Program-made: the position numbers and the translations under genes
Part shown: one piece after another, positions 33,687 through 42,018 of the stretch
Position numbering within the stretch: position 1 is the first letter of the stretch
How the letters are laid out: the number at the start of each line of letters is the position of its first letter
The notes under the pieces: generated by a model
What the model was told of the DNA's origin: nothing
What the model saw: the letters and a program-made list of their open reading frames with translations, nothing else
Databases searched by the model: none
Assembly (NCBI GenBank): GCA_018829565.1
Contig: JAHJTW010000147.1
Coordinates: 1 to 47,557, forward strand
Direction: 5' to 3'
Length of the DNA: 47,557 nucleotides
Source: a bacterium
GTDB taxonomy: Bacteria; Krumholzibacteriota; Krumholzibacteriia; LZORAL124-64-63

Positions 33687-35009
33687 TCAGGCTCCGGCGT
33701 CGGCCGACCTGACCAGCCGGACGAAATTGAAGATCCGGATGGCGTCACCCTGGGGACCGAATCCCGTGGGATAGTCCGCGGGATCGCCCGTCTTCGGATC
33801 GCTGCGCTGGGATCCGGCGCCGTGGACATCCACCCACGAACCGTTCATGAATCCCAGCGATCGCCCGAAGGCGACATAGGCGCCGCTCCGGCCGCCCATG
33901 GCGTTCGCGTGGGTCGTGCTGCTCCAGTAGAAGGCATGGTCCGTCTCGCCGGCCTCGCTGGTGATCGCCGTGGCCTGGAAGATGGGATCGATGGCCGCCG
34001 AACCTGACGACGACGGGGACCGCGAATAGTCGACGATGCTCTGGAGTTCCTTGACGTCGGGGAGGCGCCAGTCGTCGTGACCCAGGTAGCCGGCCGCGTT
34101 CTGTCCGGCGACCCAGGCCAGCGCCCTCTCCCAGTTCATCCCGCCGGGCGCGGCGGCGCCGCTGTCGTCCTGCGCCCACATCAGACCGGTGGCCTCATCG
34201 GTGACGGTTCCGTCTCCGTTGTCCACGAAGGCGTTGACTCCGTAGGCCGGGTTGCCTCTCACGCACTGGACGAAGAAGGTCTTGTCCCCCATGCCCTGCA
34301 TGGTCAGGCCGTAGCCCTTGATCCGCCCGTCGGCGAAGTTGACGCCGAAAAGCAGCGGCCCTTCCGCGGACTCGCCCGCATACAGCGTGCCGGAGGCATA
34401 CTGGGAATCGATGATCCGTTCGCCGGCATCCGTGTTCCCGTAAACGAACCGGAAGGCTTCCGTATCGATGAAGGGCGTTCCCCCCGAAGGCGCCTCCGGG
34501 GCCACGTCCTCACCGCTGAAGAGAATCAGGGAGTAGAGTTCCTTGATGGTCGGCAGGCGCCAGTCGTCGTATCCCCCGAATCCGGCGGCGTTCAGGACTG
34601 CCGGATAGGCCTGCGCTTCGGACCAGGTCAGCTTGTCCTGGGGGGATTCCAGGACGCCGTCCCCGTCGGTGTCGGGGGAGCGCACCCAGGTCAACCCGGT
34701 GTTCCGATCGAGGACGGTCAGTCCGTCCTGGCTGACCGCATAGCTGGGCTGGGCTCCGTGGAACTGGGCGTCCTGGCCCTGGAAGGCCTCGCCGGCCCCG
34801 GGATCGGGAATCGTGGCCTGGTTGTCGTAGCACGTGCTCTGGTCGGTATCGACGATCGCGTACACGAGCTCGAGGTCCGGCGGATCATAGGTACCGGTCT
34901 GGTCCACCGGAGAGGTGGGATCGTCAGCGGAGCAACCGATCAGCCCGGCCAGCGCGAATCCACCCAGGATGACCGGCAACCACCGGTTTCCGACGTCGTT
35001 GGTTCTCAT
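33687..35009 (-). CDS. Lipoprotein with two DUF1566 (Lcl C-terminal) domains
   Basis: The 440-residue protein starts at 35009 (AAGGA seven bases upstream) and carries a clean lipobox (GGFALAGLIGC). Two copies of the DUF1566 fold are visible by their signatures YDDWRLPTIKELYSL (about 150-165) and HDDWRLPDVKELQSIVDY (about 320-337), each after a WxxA segment (LTWSEAQAYPA; MNWERALAWVAG) and preceded by RNTGLTWVR / EATGLMWAQ. Domains of this type bind extracellular polymers or host matrix in some species (Legionella Lcl). Here a surface-binding role is inference. It faces the kinase gene tail to tail. Confidence 0.88.
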   Translation of the reverse strand: MRTNDVGNRWLPVILGGFALAGLIGCSADDPTSPVDQTGTYDPPDLELVYAIVDTDQSTCYDNQATIPDPGAGEAFQGQDAQFHGAQPSYAVSQDGLTVLDRNTGLTWVRSPDTDGDGVLESPQDKLTWSEAQAYPAVLNAAGFGGYDDWRLPTIKELYSLILFSGEDVAPEAPSGGTPFIDTEAFRFVYGNTDAGERIIDSQYASGTLYAGESAEGPLLFGVNFADGRIKGYGLTMQGMGDKTFFVQCVRGNPAYGVNAFVDNGDGTVTDEATGLMWAQDDSGAAAPGGMNWERALAWVAGQNAAGYLGHDDWRLPDVKELQSIVDYSRSPSSSGSAAIDPIFQATAITSEAGETDHAFYWSSTTHANAMGGRSGAYVAFGRSLGFMNGSWVDVHGAGSQRSDPKTGDPADYPTGFGPQGDAIRIFNFVRLVRSADAGA

Positions 35010-35096
35010 GGCGCATTCCTTGGCTTGGGGCATTCACCCCGACCATCGTCTGCCTCATGATGAACCAAACCAGCGAAGGAACCGATTCCAGTGGAC

Positions 35097-35639
35097 TCAG
35101 TCCTCCTCCCCGCCCTCCTCCTCGTCGCCGTCCAGTTCCAGTTCGATTTCGAGCGCCATGTCGTCGGCCAGATCCTCGAGCCCGGCACTCAACGAGTCCA
35201 GGTCCACGGCCTCGGTCAGTTCGAACTCGGCCACCGCCCTGAAGAGCTCGTCGCCGGAGTTGGGCGCCGATTCGGTCCAGCTGGCGAACTGCAGCAGATT
35301 GACGCCGTTGTTCTTCAGCAGCAGGGTCAGCTTGCGCACGATGCCGGGCTGGTCCACGCCCACCACATCCAGGGTGGCCATGGACTGGCCGCTCGGCTCG
35401 GACGCGGCCCTGCCCTTCACCGAGTGGACCTGGAGCCCCTTCAGGGCGCCGATGGCCGCGGCCAGGTCGTCGCACCGCGAATCATCGACCGCCACCTCGA
35501 TGATTCCCGCGAACTGGCCGGCCAGGTCGCTCAGGCTGCTGGACAGCCAGTTGCCGCCGTGGTCGGCCACGACGGCCGCCAGGCTCTCGACGATTCCCGG
35601 GCGGTCGTCGCCGACGATCGTGATCACCAGCTGGGTCAT
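35097..35639 (-). CDS. GcvR-like protein with two ACT domains
   Basis: The 180-residue protein starts at 35639 with GGAG eight bases upstream. The two ACT domains begin LVITIVGDDRPGIVESLAAV (residue 4) and LDVVGVDQPGIVRKLTLLLK (about 90), as in the glycine cleavage regulator GcvR, with the DRPGIV / DQPGIV ligand-loop pattern. The last 20 residues are strongly acidic (ELELDGDEEEGGEED), longer than usual. ACT domains bind amino acids; regulation of glycine cleavage is inferred, as no gcv gene is nearby. Confidence 0.88.
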   Translation of the reverse strand: MTQLVITIVGDDRPGIVESLAAVVADHGGNWLSSSLSDLAGQFAGIIEVAVDDSRCDDLAAAIGALKGLQVHSVKGRAASEPSGQSMATLDVVGVDQPGIVRKLTLLLKNNGVNLLQFASWTESAPNSGDELFRAVAEFELTEAVDLDSLSAGLEDLADDMALEIELELDGDEEEGGEED

Positions 35640-35790
35640 GGATGGTTCTCCTGGTCGGGGGTGGTTTCCGGTCCGCTCGTTCGACGAACGGCCTCAATCT
35701 AATCCAGGGGGACGGGAAATCCCAGGACAAGCGGATGCCACGGGTCACGAGCGCGGCGGGAGGCCCTCAGCGGGTTCCCCAACGGCTGGT

Positions 35791-36216
35791 CTATTCCCTC
35801 CGCCGCCGGTACTCGCCCGAGGCGATGAGCAGGGCGGCGAACACCGCGACGTCCACCCCGCCCAGCAGGCCCAGACCCAGGGCGTTGTCGGCGAGGGCGC
35901 GCTTGGCGACGTTCATCAGGATGACCATGGTCACGATGAAGGCCAGGAGCTGCGGGGGATAGATCTGCCAGGGCCAGAGCTTGCCCTTGGTGTCGGCGAT
36001 GCGCACGATGTTCAGGCGCATCCGCTTGCGCATGACGAACACCGCCTTGGCGGCGCCGAGGGCCAGGGCGACCGGAACGATGATGAACAGGTACCATGGG
36101 GGCATGCCCGCGGCGAAGGCCCGGTTGAAGAGGCTCACCGAGGCGGGGATCATGGCCAGGGCTCCGAGCACCAGGAAGCCCTGGGCGAGCATGAGCATGA
36201 GGCGGGGGGTCAGCAT
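35791..36216 (-). CDS. Membrane protein with four helices, unknown
   Basis: The 141-residue protein has four hydrophobic segments: LMLMLAQGFLVLGALAMIPA, WYLFIIVPVALALGAAKAVF, LLAFIVTMVILMNVAKRALA and GLGLLGGVDVAVFAALLIAS. A basic loop (VMRKRMRLNIVRIADTKGKL) lies between helices 2 and 3. I do not recognise a family. The start at 36216 is chosen because the longer frame is poor in hydrophobic content; the ribosome site is weak (GGA). Confidence 0.65.
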   Translation of the reverse strand: MLTPRLMLMLAQGFLVLGALAMIPASVSLFNRAFAAGMPPWYLFIIVPVALALGAAKAVFVMRKRMRLNIVRIADTKGKLWPWQIYPPQLLAFIVTMVILMNVAKRALADNALGLGLLGGVDVAVFAALLIASGEYRRRRE

Positions 36217-36374
36217 GTCACGTCCGGTTCGAAGGCGTCCTCGAGGATGTAAATCCGGCGAACCATAGGTGGCCGGGTTTCGACCGTGACCTCCAAGATA
36301 ACCCGGGGCCCGCAAAAACGCACATCCGGTCGTTATCGAAATTCCGGACCGACATCAGGGAATCAGGAATGCCG

Positions 36375-36830
36375 TCATTGCGAGGAATTCCTGCTCGGGA
36401 CGATCTCCGAGGCCGCGGTCAAATACTCCTCCAGCGCTCCCAGCACGTACTCGTCGAAGGCCGCCACATCCGTGGAGAACTCCCAGACCCGGTCCAGCCG
36501 GACCCAACGGAGGACCTTGCCGCCGTCCTCGAGCGTGATGACCAGCGAGGGTCCGTCCAGGCCGAACCGTTCCCGGTTGGAGGCGTCGTCCTCCACCTCG
36601 AAGTCCACCGACCGCCAGACCAGACGGCCCGATTCGACGTCGCTCGCCATCACCCCGGTCACGTCGTAGCGGGCCAGCGCTTCGATCTGGAGGCAGGTCT
36701 GGCACCGCAGGGTGCGGTGGAAGTAGGTGGCGACCACCTGGGGTCGCCCTTCCGCAGGTGCAGGGGTCGCCCCGGCCGCCGCCGCCAGGAGCGCCGCCCC
36801 GGCCAGGATCCCGATGGTCAATCCGCGCAA
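36375..36830 (-). CDS. arsF: ArsF-like CxxC protein of the aromatic arsenical operon
   Basis: A TTG at 36830 has a full AGGAGG seven bases upstream and begins directly after arsG (gap of 11 bases). The 151-residue product has a signal peptide (LTIGILAGAALLAAAAGATPAPA) and then ATYFHRTLRCQTCLQIEALA, the marker motif of the ArsF family (nitrophenyl compound nitroreductase subunit, YFHGTxRCxTC in relatives). Its thioredoxin-like fold holds one CQTC pair. ArsEFG in Shewanella were linked to reduction and export of nitroaromatic arsenicals; the biochemical role of ArsF itself is not settled. Confidence 0.78.
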   Translation of the reverse strand: MRGLTIGILAGAALLAAAAGATPAPAEGRPQVVATYFHRTLRCQTCLQIEALARYDVTGVMASDVESGRLVWRSVDFEVEDDASNRERFGLDGPSLVITLEDGGKVLRWVRLDRVWEFSTDVAAFDEYVLGALEEYLTAASEIVPSRNSSQ

Positions 36831-36841
36831 GGAACGTCCTC

Positions 36842-37540
36842 CTAGTTCGCCGTCCACAGCATGTAAAGCCCCGCGATGATGACCAGGACGCCGCACACGT
36901 GCTTGACCCGCTTGCCGGTCGCCGAGGTCGCGTTCCAGTCCAGGACCCGCTGGGTCCAGGCGGCGCTCGAACCCGCCAGCGCGATCACCAGGCAGTGACC
37001 GATGCCGTAGGCGGCCAGCAGGGCCGCCCCGTACAGGGGCGCCTCGCCGGCGACCTTGAAGGTGACCGCGAGCATCGGCGCCATGAAAGCGAACGTGCAG
37101 GGCCCCAGGGCGATGCCGAACACCAGGCCCAGGACGAACGCCGCCCAGACCCCCCGGCGCTTCAGACCCACCCGCTGGGGAGCCGTCCAGGCCAGGGGCA
37201 CGATGTCCAGCAGCGCCATGCCGACCAGGATGAAGATCACCCCGACGATCACGTTGCCCAGCGTTCCCACGTCCCCCATCAGGCGTCCCGCGGCCGCGGT
37301 CACCGCACCGATGACGGCGATGGTCACGAGGATCCCCGCGGCGAAGAGCGTGGACAGCAGTGCGGCCCGGCCCGGCGCGCTTTCCCCCCGGCCCTGGATG
37401 AACCCGACGATCAAGGGGATGCTGGCCAGGTGGCACGGGCTCAGGACGATGCTCAGCACGCCCCAGGCCAGCGCGGCCAGGAGGGCGACGTGGGGCGCTC
37501 CCTCGACGGCGCCCGTCAGGCTCTCGAAGACGGCTCCCAC
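36842..37540 (-). CDS. arsG: ArsG-like CcdA family membrane protein
   Basis: A GTG at 37540 with GGGAG eight bases upstream gives 232 residues and six or so helices. The two half-repeats carry the paired cysteine motifs SPCHLASIPLIVGFIQG and GPCTFAFMAPMLAV that move electrons across the membrane in CcdA/DsbD. It lies three bases after the thioredoxin gene and before arsF, the order in which ArsG (annotated as aminobenzylarsenical efflux permease) occurs. A redox-relay role feeding the periplasmic CxxC partners is as likely as export itself. Confidence 0.82.
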   Translation of the reverse strand: MGAVFESLTGAVEGAPHVALLAALAWGVLSIVLSPCHLASIPLIVGFIQGRGESAPGRAALLSTLFAAGILVTIAVIGAVTAAAGRLMGDVGTLGNVIVGVIFILVGMALLDIVPLAWTAPQRVGLKRRGVWAAFVLGLVFGIALGPCTFAFMAPMLAVTFKVAGEAPLYGAALLAAYGIGHCLVIALAGSSAAWTQRVLDWNATSATGKRVKHVCGVLVIIAGLYMLWTAN

Positions 37541-37543
37541 CGG

Positions 37544-37975
37544 TCAGGCTCCCTTGTCCGGCAGCGCCACGCCCAGTTCCCTCCACTTGGCCAGGATGTC
37601 TTCCCGCGAAAAGAACCCTTCGTGGCGGAACAGTTCGGTACCCTCGGCCGAGAAGAAGATCTGGGTCGGGATGACCCGGATGCCGTAGGGTGTGGCCGCG
37701 GTCGGATCCTTCCACACGTCGATGAACTCGACGGTCATGACCCCGGCGTAATCCTGCTTCAGCTCCTCCAGGATGGGGGCCATCATCTTGCAGGGTACGC
37801 ACTTGTCGGCCCCCAGGTCGAGCAGCCGGGGCAGGCCGGCCGCCTGGACCGCCGCAGGGGCGTCGCCGGGCCCCGACCCGGCGTCGGCGGCGGGACGCAG
37901 CAGGTAGGCGGCGACGGCCACGCCGGCGATGAGGACGAAGGCCGTCAGGCGCAGGGTTGATCGGTTTCCGGTCAT
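37544..37975 (-). CDS. Membrane-anchored thioredoxin-family protein
   Basis: The 143-residue protein starts at 37975 with GGAGG six bases upstream. An uncleaved N-terminal helix (LRLTAFVLIAGVAVAAYLL) would hold a thioredoxin domain on the periplasmic side. The active site is KCVPCKMMAPILEELK, and the cis-proline strand is GIRVIPTQIFF. It is placed between arsE and arsG, so it may accept electrons from the CcdA-like ArsG. Confidence 0.85.
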   Translation of the reverse strand: MTGNRSTLRLTAFVLIAGVAVAAYLLRPAADAGSGPGDAPAAVQAAGLPRLLDLGADKCVPCKMMAPILEELKQDYAGVMTVEFIDVWKDPTAATPYGIRVIPTQIFFSAEGTELFRHEGFFSREDILAKWRELGVALPDKGA

Positions 37976-37996
37976 GGAGTTCCTCCGCAGTCCTCG

Positions 37997-38227
37997 CTAG
38001 GCGAGCAGCTTCTTGATGTCCTCGCGCGCCGGCACCTTGCCGACGACCTTCACTTCCCCATCGACCACCAGCGCAGGCGTCATCATCACGCCGTAGGACA
38101 TGATGTCCTTCAGCTCGGTGACCTTCTCGATGTTGCAGACCAAGCCCATCTCGACGGCCGCCTGCCGCGTCTCTTCCTCGAGCTTGTGGCACTTGGGACA
38201 CCCCGTGCCCAGGATCCGGATTTCCAT
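37997..38227 (-). CDS. arsE: ArsE-like mini-thioredoxin (TM0996 family)
   Basis: This 76-residue glutaredoxin-like domain starts MEIRILGTGCPKCHKLEEET with a CPKC site and ends with the cis-proline region MMTPALVVDGEVKVVGKVPA, as in the MTH895/TM0996 family. Such proteins follow ArsP/DUF318 permeases in many arsenic operons and correspond to ArsE by position. It is cytoplasmic (no signal). It lies 12 bases after the permease gene and 21 before the anchored thioredoxin. Confidence 0.82.
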   Translation of the reverse strand: MEIRILGTGCPKCHKLEEETRQAAVEMGLVCNIEKVTELKDIMSYGVMMTPALVVDGEVKVVGKVPAREDIKKLLA

Positions 38228-38239
38228 GGCGACGTCCTC

Positions 38240-39523
38240 TCAGACCAGATTGCCGAAGATGAAGCCCGTGACCGCCGACAAGGCGACCACCAGGGCGATG
38301 AAGACCGCCGTCTTGCGGCCCCCCATGATGCTGCGCAGCACCAGGATGCTGGGCAGGGACACTGCCGGACCCGCCAGCAACAGGGTCAGCGCGGGGCCCT
38401 TGCCCATGCCCGCACCGAGCAGACCTTCCAGGATCGGGACTTCGGTCAGCGTCGCGAAGTACATGAAGGCGCCCGAGACCGCCGCGAACAGGTTGGCCCC
38501 GAACGAATTGCCTCCGACCAGGTCAGCGATCCAGGCCGACGGGATCAACCCCTCGCGGCCGGGCCTGCCCAGCAGCAGACCGGCCACCAGCACGCCTGCC
38601 AGCAGCAGGGGAAGGATCTGCTTCGCGAAGCCCCAGCTGGCCTCGAACCATTCGTTCAGCTCGCCCTTCTCGGTGGCGATCACCACCGCGAAGGCGACCG
38701 TCGCCGTGGCGAAGACAGCGACTGCTCCGCCCGGCCACAAGCCGGCGGCCAGCGCGGCCCCGGCCACGGCGAGCGGCTTCCACCAGGCCAGACCGTACCA
38801 GGCCACCAGGGTCAGGCCGAGACCTACGGCGCCGATCCCGGTCAGCCACCACTTCACCCCGTGGACGGCCGCGAAGAACCCGGTCCCGCCGCCGCCCCAG
38901 TTGGCGAACACCAGGATGGCGACCATGGCCAGGAAGGTCAGCCCGGTCTGAAGGAGGGGTCGCGATTCCCCGACCGGAATGGACGCCGCCGCCAGACGCT
39001 CCTGCTGGTCCCGCCGGAACACGAGGTGCATCAGCAGGCCGATCACGACGCTGAAGACGATCGCCCCGATCGCGCGGGCGAGGCCGATGTCCGGCCCCAG
39101 CACCCGGGCGGTCAGGATGATGGCCAGGGCGTTGATGGCCGGGCCGGAATAGAGGAACGCCGTGGCGGGCCCGATCCCGGCTCCCATGCCGTAGATCCCC
39201 GCGAACAGGGGCAGGACCGTGCAGGAGCACACGGCCAGGACCGTGCCGGAGACCGAGGCGACGCCGTAGGCCACGGACTTCCGCGCCCCCGCCCCGAGGT
39301 ACTTCATCACCGACGCCTGGCTGACGAAGATCGAGATCCCGCCTGCGATGAAGAAGGCGGGAACCAGGCAGAGCAGCACGTGCTCCCGGGCATACCAGCG
39401 GGTCAGGGCGAGGGATTCGTGCACGGCGGAGTCGAAGCGGGGGGTGCCCACCGGCAGGTGGTAGAGGGCGGCGAAGACGGCGATCCCCGCGGCCAGGGTC
39501 CTGGCATCACGTTTGATGGTCAC
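38240..39523 (-). CDS. ArsP / DUF318-type permease
   Basis: A GTG at 39523 overlaps the arsR stop codon by 4 bases (GTGA) and has GGAGG seven bases upstream; it gives 427 residues with about ten helices. The cysteine motif VLAVCSCTVLPLFAGI and the second-half signature YFATLTEVPILEGLLGAGMG identify a PF03773 permease. Relatives include ArsP (export of trivalent organoarsenicals) and SO_0444-type metal exporters. The arsenic operon context favours methyl- or aromatic arsenical efflux. Confidence 0.85.
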   Translation of the reverse strand: MTIKRDARTLAAGIAVFAALYHLPVGTPRFDSAVHESLALTRWYAREHVLLCLVPAFFIAGGISIFVSQASVMKYLGAGARKSVAYGVASVSGTVLAVCSCTVLPLFAGIYGMGAGIGPATAFLYSGPAINALAIILTARVLGPDIGLARAIGAIVFSVVIGLLMHLVFRRDQQERLAAASIPVGESRPLLQTGLTFLAMVAILVFANWGGGGTGFFAAVHGVKWWLTGIGAVGLGLTLVAWYGLAWWKPLAVAGAALAAGLWPGGAVAVFATATVAFAVVIATEKGELNEWFEASWGFAKQILPLLLAGVLVAGLLLGRPGREGLIPSAWIADLVGGNSFGANLFAAVSGAFMYFATLTEVPILEGLLGAGMGKGPALTLLLAGPAVSLPSILVLRSIMGGRKTAVFIALVVALSAVTGFIFGNLV

Positions 39524-39843
39524 CGTGACGCCTCCAGCTGCACGGTCCCGTCGCCGCCCCTGATCACGCTTTCGACGCACGCGTAGAAGGAGGTGATGCA
39601 CGGGCATTCGAGGCGGTAGAAGACCTGGTTGCCGCGCTTTTCGCTCGAGAGGATGCCGACGTTGCGCAGCACCGCCAGGTGACGGGAGACGGTGGACATG
39701 TCGGCATCGATGTGCTCGTCGATCTCGCAGACGCAGCGCTCACCGCCGGCCAGCATGTCGACGATGGCCAGGCGCGTGGGGTGGCCGAGGGCCTTGAAGA
39801 CCTCGGCGCGGGCGTCCAGGAGGTGCTTGGTGGTGGTGGACAT
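39520..39843 (-). CDS. arsR: ArsR family metalloregulator 1
   Basis: The 107-residue protein starts at 39843 with AGGAG five bases upstream. Its winged helix (HIDADMSTVSRHLAVLRNVG) follows the metal-site motif ERCVCEID with C37 and C39. Extra cysteines C80, C82 and C89 near the end (LECPCITSFYACVE) could form a second site or complete a three-thiol arsenite site. It heads the second operon and probably represses it through the dyad at 39883-39899. Confidence 0.92.
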   Translation of the reverse strand: MSTTTKHLLDARAEVFKALGHPTRLAIVDMLAGGERCVCEIDEHIDADMSTVSRHLAVLRNVGILSSEKRGNQVFYRLECPCITSFYACVESVIRGGDGTVQLEASR

Positions 39844-39882
39844 CAGGTCTCCTGCGAATCGGACCGACGGTTGTTTGCGTAT

Positions 39883-39916
39883 TTGGCAATTAATGCAAAT
39901 AGATTCCTGAAGTCAA
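39883..39916 (-). promoter_or_regulatory. Promoter and likely operator of the arsR1-permease operon
   Basis: On the minus strand TTGACT (39911-39916) is followed after 16 bp by ATTAAT (39889-39894). An imperfect inverted repeat, TTGGCA-ATTAA-TGCAAA (39883-39899, 5 of 6 arm pairs), covers the -10, where an ArsR repressor would act. The arsR1 start is about 40 bases further on. Confidence 0.55.
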
Positions 39917-39966
39917 GACCGGAATCGGCCCAAGCCCCGGCACCGGTCACCATCCCTCCCCTTGCG

Positions 39967-40011
39967 TCAGGAATCGCCGCTGCAAAGGAACAGCACCGTC
40001 TTCCTGGTCAT
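39967..40011 (-). pseudogene. 14-codon stump of a second arsC, cut at a TGA
   Basis: An ATG at 40011 overlaps the acr3 stop codon (ATGA) and reads [14 protein letters not shown], then TGA CGC AAG. This is the N-terminus and active-site loop of a low-molecular-weight-phosphatase arsenate reductase; the intact copy at 41188-41655 reads [19 protein letters not shown]. The stop stands where the second Cys codon should be, and nothing arsC-like follows. It looks like the leftover of a gene once coupled to acr3. Confidence 0.7.
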
Positions 40012-41198
40012 TCCTCGCTCCCGAACCAGTGGGTGGTCCGCTTGCAGATCCCGACGAGCATCAGCATCACCGGCACCTCGATCAGCACGCCCACCACCGT
40101 GGCCAGGGCGGCGCCCGACGACAGGCCGAACAGCATGACGGCCGTCGCGATGGCCACCTCGAAGTGGTTCGACGCGCCGATCATGGCCGACGGCGCGGCG
40201 TCGCGGTACGTGAACCCGAGCCGGCGAGCCGCCGCGTAGGTCACGGCGAAGATCAGGACGGTCTGCAGGAACAGGGGCACCGCGATCCAGAGGATGGTCA
40301 GGGGATTGCCCAGGATGACCTCGCCCTTGAACGAGAACAGCAGCACCAGGGTCAACAGCAGGGCGACGATGGTCACCGGGGTCAGCAGGTGGAGGAACTT
40401 CTCCCGGAACCAGGCCTCCCCCTTGGCGGCGATGATCCAGCGGCGCGAGGCGTAGCCGGCGACCAGCGGCAAGGCGACGTAGACCGCGATGGACAGCAGC
40501 AGCGCCTGCCAGGGCACCGGCAGCCGGCCCACCCCGAGCAGGAAGCCGCCGAGCACCCCGTACAGCACCAGCATGGCGAGCGAGTTGATGGCCACCATGA
40601 CCAGGGTGTGCCCGTCGTTGCCTCGGGCCAGGTAGCCCCAGACCAGGACCATGGCCGTGCATGGGGCGATCCCCAGCAGAATGCAGCCGGCCAGATAGCT
40701 GCGCCACAGGGGCACCTCGAGCATCTTCAGGCCCTCGTGCAGGACGACCGTCCCCGCGCCGTAGACCGATCCCACCGGCAGGTCCAGACCCAGCGGCATC
40801 TTGACCAGATCGACCGCATCCGGCCCGATGAACTGGCGGAACACCACCCCCAGGAACAGCAGGCTGATGCCGTACATGGTGAAGGGCTTGATCGCCCAGT
40901 TCACCACGAGGGTCAGGGTCACGGGCTTCAGGCTGCGGCCGGCCTTCAGGACCTCGCCGAAGTCGATCTTCACCATGATGGGGTACATCATGAAGAACAG
41001 GCAGACGGCGATGGGAATCGAGACCACGGGCGCCCCGTCCACGACCAGGGCCATGCCGTCCAGGCTGCGCGCGACCTGGGGCGCGACCTTGCCGAGCAGG
41101 ATGCCCCCGGCGATGCACAGCAGCACCCAGACCGTCAGGTACCGCTCGAAGAATCCCAGGCCCTTGGGCTCCTTGGTGATGCAGGCTTCAGTCGCCAT
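40008..41198 (-). CDS. acr3: Acr3 arsenite efflux permease
   Basis: The 396-residue protein has about ten helices and the BASS/Acr3 fold. C180 in [18 protein letters not shown] is the conserved, arsenite-relevant cysteine of TM5, and [18 protein letters not shown] and [18 protein letters not shown] are family signatures. It is longer than the usual 350 residues because of a loop insertion ([20 protein letters not shown] region). It expels arsenite using the proton gradient. It overlaps arsC by 11 bases. Confidence 0.95.
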   Translation of the reverse strand: MATEACITKEPKGLGFFERYLTVWVLLCIAGGILLGKVAPQVARSLDGMALVVDGAPVVSIPIAVCLFFMMYPIMVKIDFGEVLKAGRSLKPVTLTLVVNWAIKPFTMYGISLLFLGVVFRQFIGPDAVDLVKMPLGLDLPVGSVYGAGTVVLHEGLKMLEVPLWRSYLAGCILLGIAPCTAMVLVWGYLARGNDGHTLVMVAINSLAMLVLYGVLGGFLLGVGRLPVPWQALLLSIAVYVALPLVAGYASRRWIIAAKGEAWFREKFLHLLTPVTIVALLLTLVLLFSFKGEVILGNPLTILWIAVPLFLQTVLIFAVTYAAARRLGFTYRDAAPSAMIGASNHFEVAIATAVMLFGLSSGAALATVVGVLIEVPVMLMLVGICKRTTHWFGSEE

Positions 41199-41655
41199 GG
41201 CCGCTCCCTTCCCCTTCAGACAGCACGCCGGGCAGCGTGGACACGAAGGCCCGGATCTCGTCCCGGACCCGCCGGTAGTGTTTCATGGCCTCCTCCTCGG
41301 TGGCGGCGCCCCTGGCCAGCGCCGGCGGGTCGTCGAAACCGACGTGGACCACCTTCGCCTTCCGCGGAAACACCGGACAGCTCTCGTGGGCGTGGGCGCA
41401 TACCGTGACCACGAAATCGAAGTCGATATCGGATAGTTCATCCAGGTGGGTGGAACGGTGACCGGAGATGTCCACCCCCGCTTCGGCCATGGCCGCCACC
41501 GCGCGCGGATTCAGGCCGTGGGTCTCGATGCCGGCCGAGTAGGGCTCCAGCAGGTCGCCCTTCAGGTGGCGCGCCCAGCCCTCGGCCATCTGGCTGCGGC
41601 ACGAATTGCCGGTGCACAGGAAGAGCACCTTGGGTTTCGGGTTCAGGTTCGGCAC
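41188..41655 (-). CDS. arsC: Arsenate reductase, thioredoxin-coupled LMW-PTPase type
   Basis: A GTG at 41655, with GGAGG four bases upstream inside the arsR2 end, gives 155 residues. The nucleophile is C14 in FLCTGNSCR, and the resolving pair C86 and C93 ([13 protein letters not shown]) has the spacing of B. subtilis ArsC (C82/C89). [12 protein letters not shown] holds the general acid Asp. It reduces arsenate to arsenite, passing electrons from thioredoxin. It overlaps arsR2 by 13 bases and acr3 by 11, a tightly coupled operon. Confidence 0.94.
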   Translation of the reverse strand: MPNLNPKPKVLFLCTGNSCRSQMAEGWARHLKGDLLEPYSAGIETHGLNPRAVAAMAEAGVDISGHRSTHLDELSDIDFDFVVTVCAHAHESCPVFPRKAKVVHVGFDDPPALARGAATEEEAMKHYRRVRDEIRAFVSTLPGVLSEGEGSGHGD

Positions 41656-41996
41656 AGGTCCTCCAGGGGGGTGCAGATGATCCTCTTCAGCCGGGCGGCG
41701 TCCTCCTTCAGGGCCGGATCCCGCCCCAGGGCCTCGTCGCACCAGGCGGTCGCCCCCGCCGCTGCCGGCGAGAGACTTCCGGCGGCCCGGCGATAGTAGA
41801 CCCAGCGCCCGTCCTTGCGCGACTCCACCAGGTGCGCCCGGCGCAGGATCGCCATGTGCTTCGAGACGGTGGAGGTGGCCAGGCCGAGCAACTCGGTGAT
41901 CTGGCAGACGCACAGCTCCCCTCCCCGCAGGGCGCAGAAGATCCGCACCCGGCCGGAGTCGGACAGGGCCTTGGCGACGTCGACGAACTCTTCCAT
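41643..41996 (-). CDS. arsR: ArsR family metalloregulator 2
   Basis: The 117-residue protein starts at 41996 (GGAAGG upstream); longer frames are arginine/proline-rich and unlike the family. It has the metal-site motif ELCVCQI (C29 and C31) and the recognition helix STVSKHMAILRRAHLV. Another cysteine, C21 (VRIFCALRGG), and one near the end ([11 protein letters not shown]) may join the site. It belongs to the arsM-arsR-arsC-acr3 operon and differs clearly from arsR1, so the two operons probably respond separately. Confidence 0.92.
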   Translation of the reverse strand: MEEFVDVAKALSDSGRVRIFCALRGGELCVCQITELLGLATSTVSKHMAILRRAHLVESRKDGRWVYYRRAAGSLSPAAAGATAWCDEALGRDPALKEDAARLKRIICTPLEDLCRT

Positions 41997-42018
41997 GCTG
42001 GACCTTCCTTGCCGGCGC

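Noticed and set aside
36375-38201. One 608-codon minus-strand frame
   Set aside because: Only its last 151 codons are real (arsF). The upstream part lies out of frame across arsG, thioredoxin and arsE, which have clear motifs in other frames.
39967-40011. TGA in the arsC stump as a selenocysteine codon
   Set aside because: It replaces a Cys codon, which is tempting, but the following codons show no arsC similarity (SQMAEG is missing), so it reads as a truncated gene.
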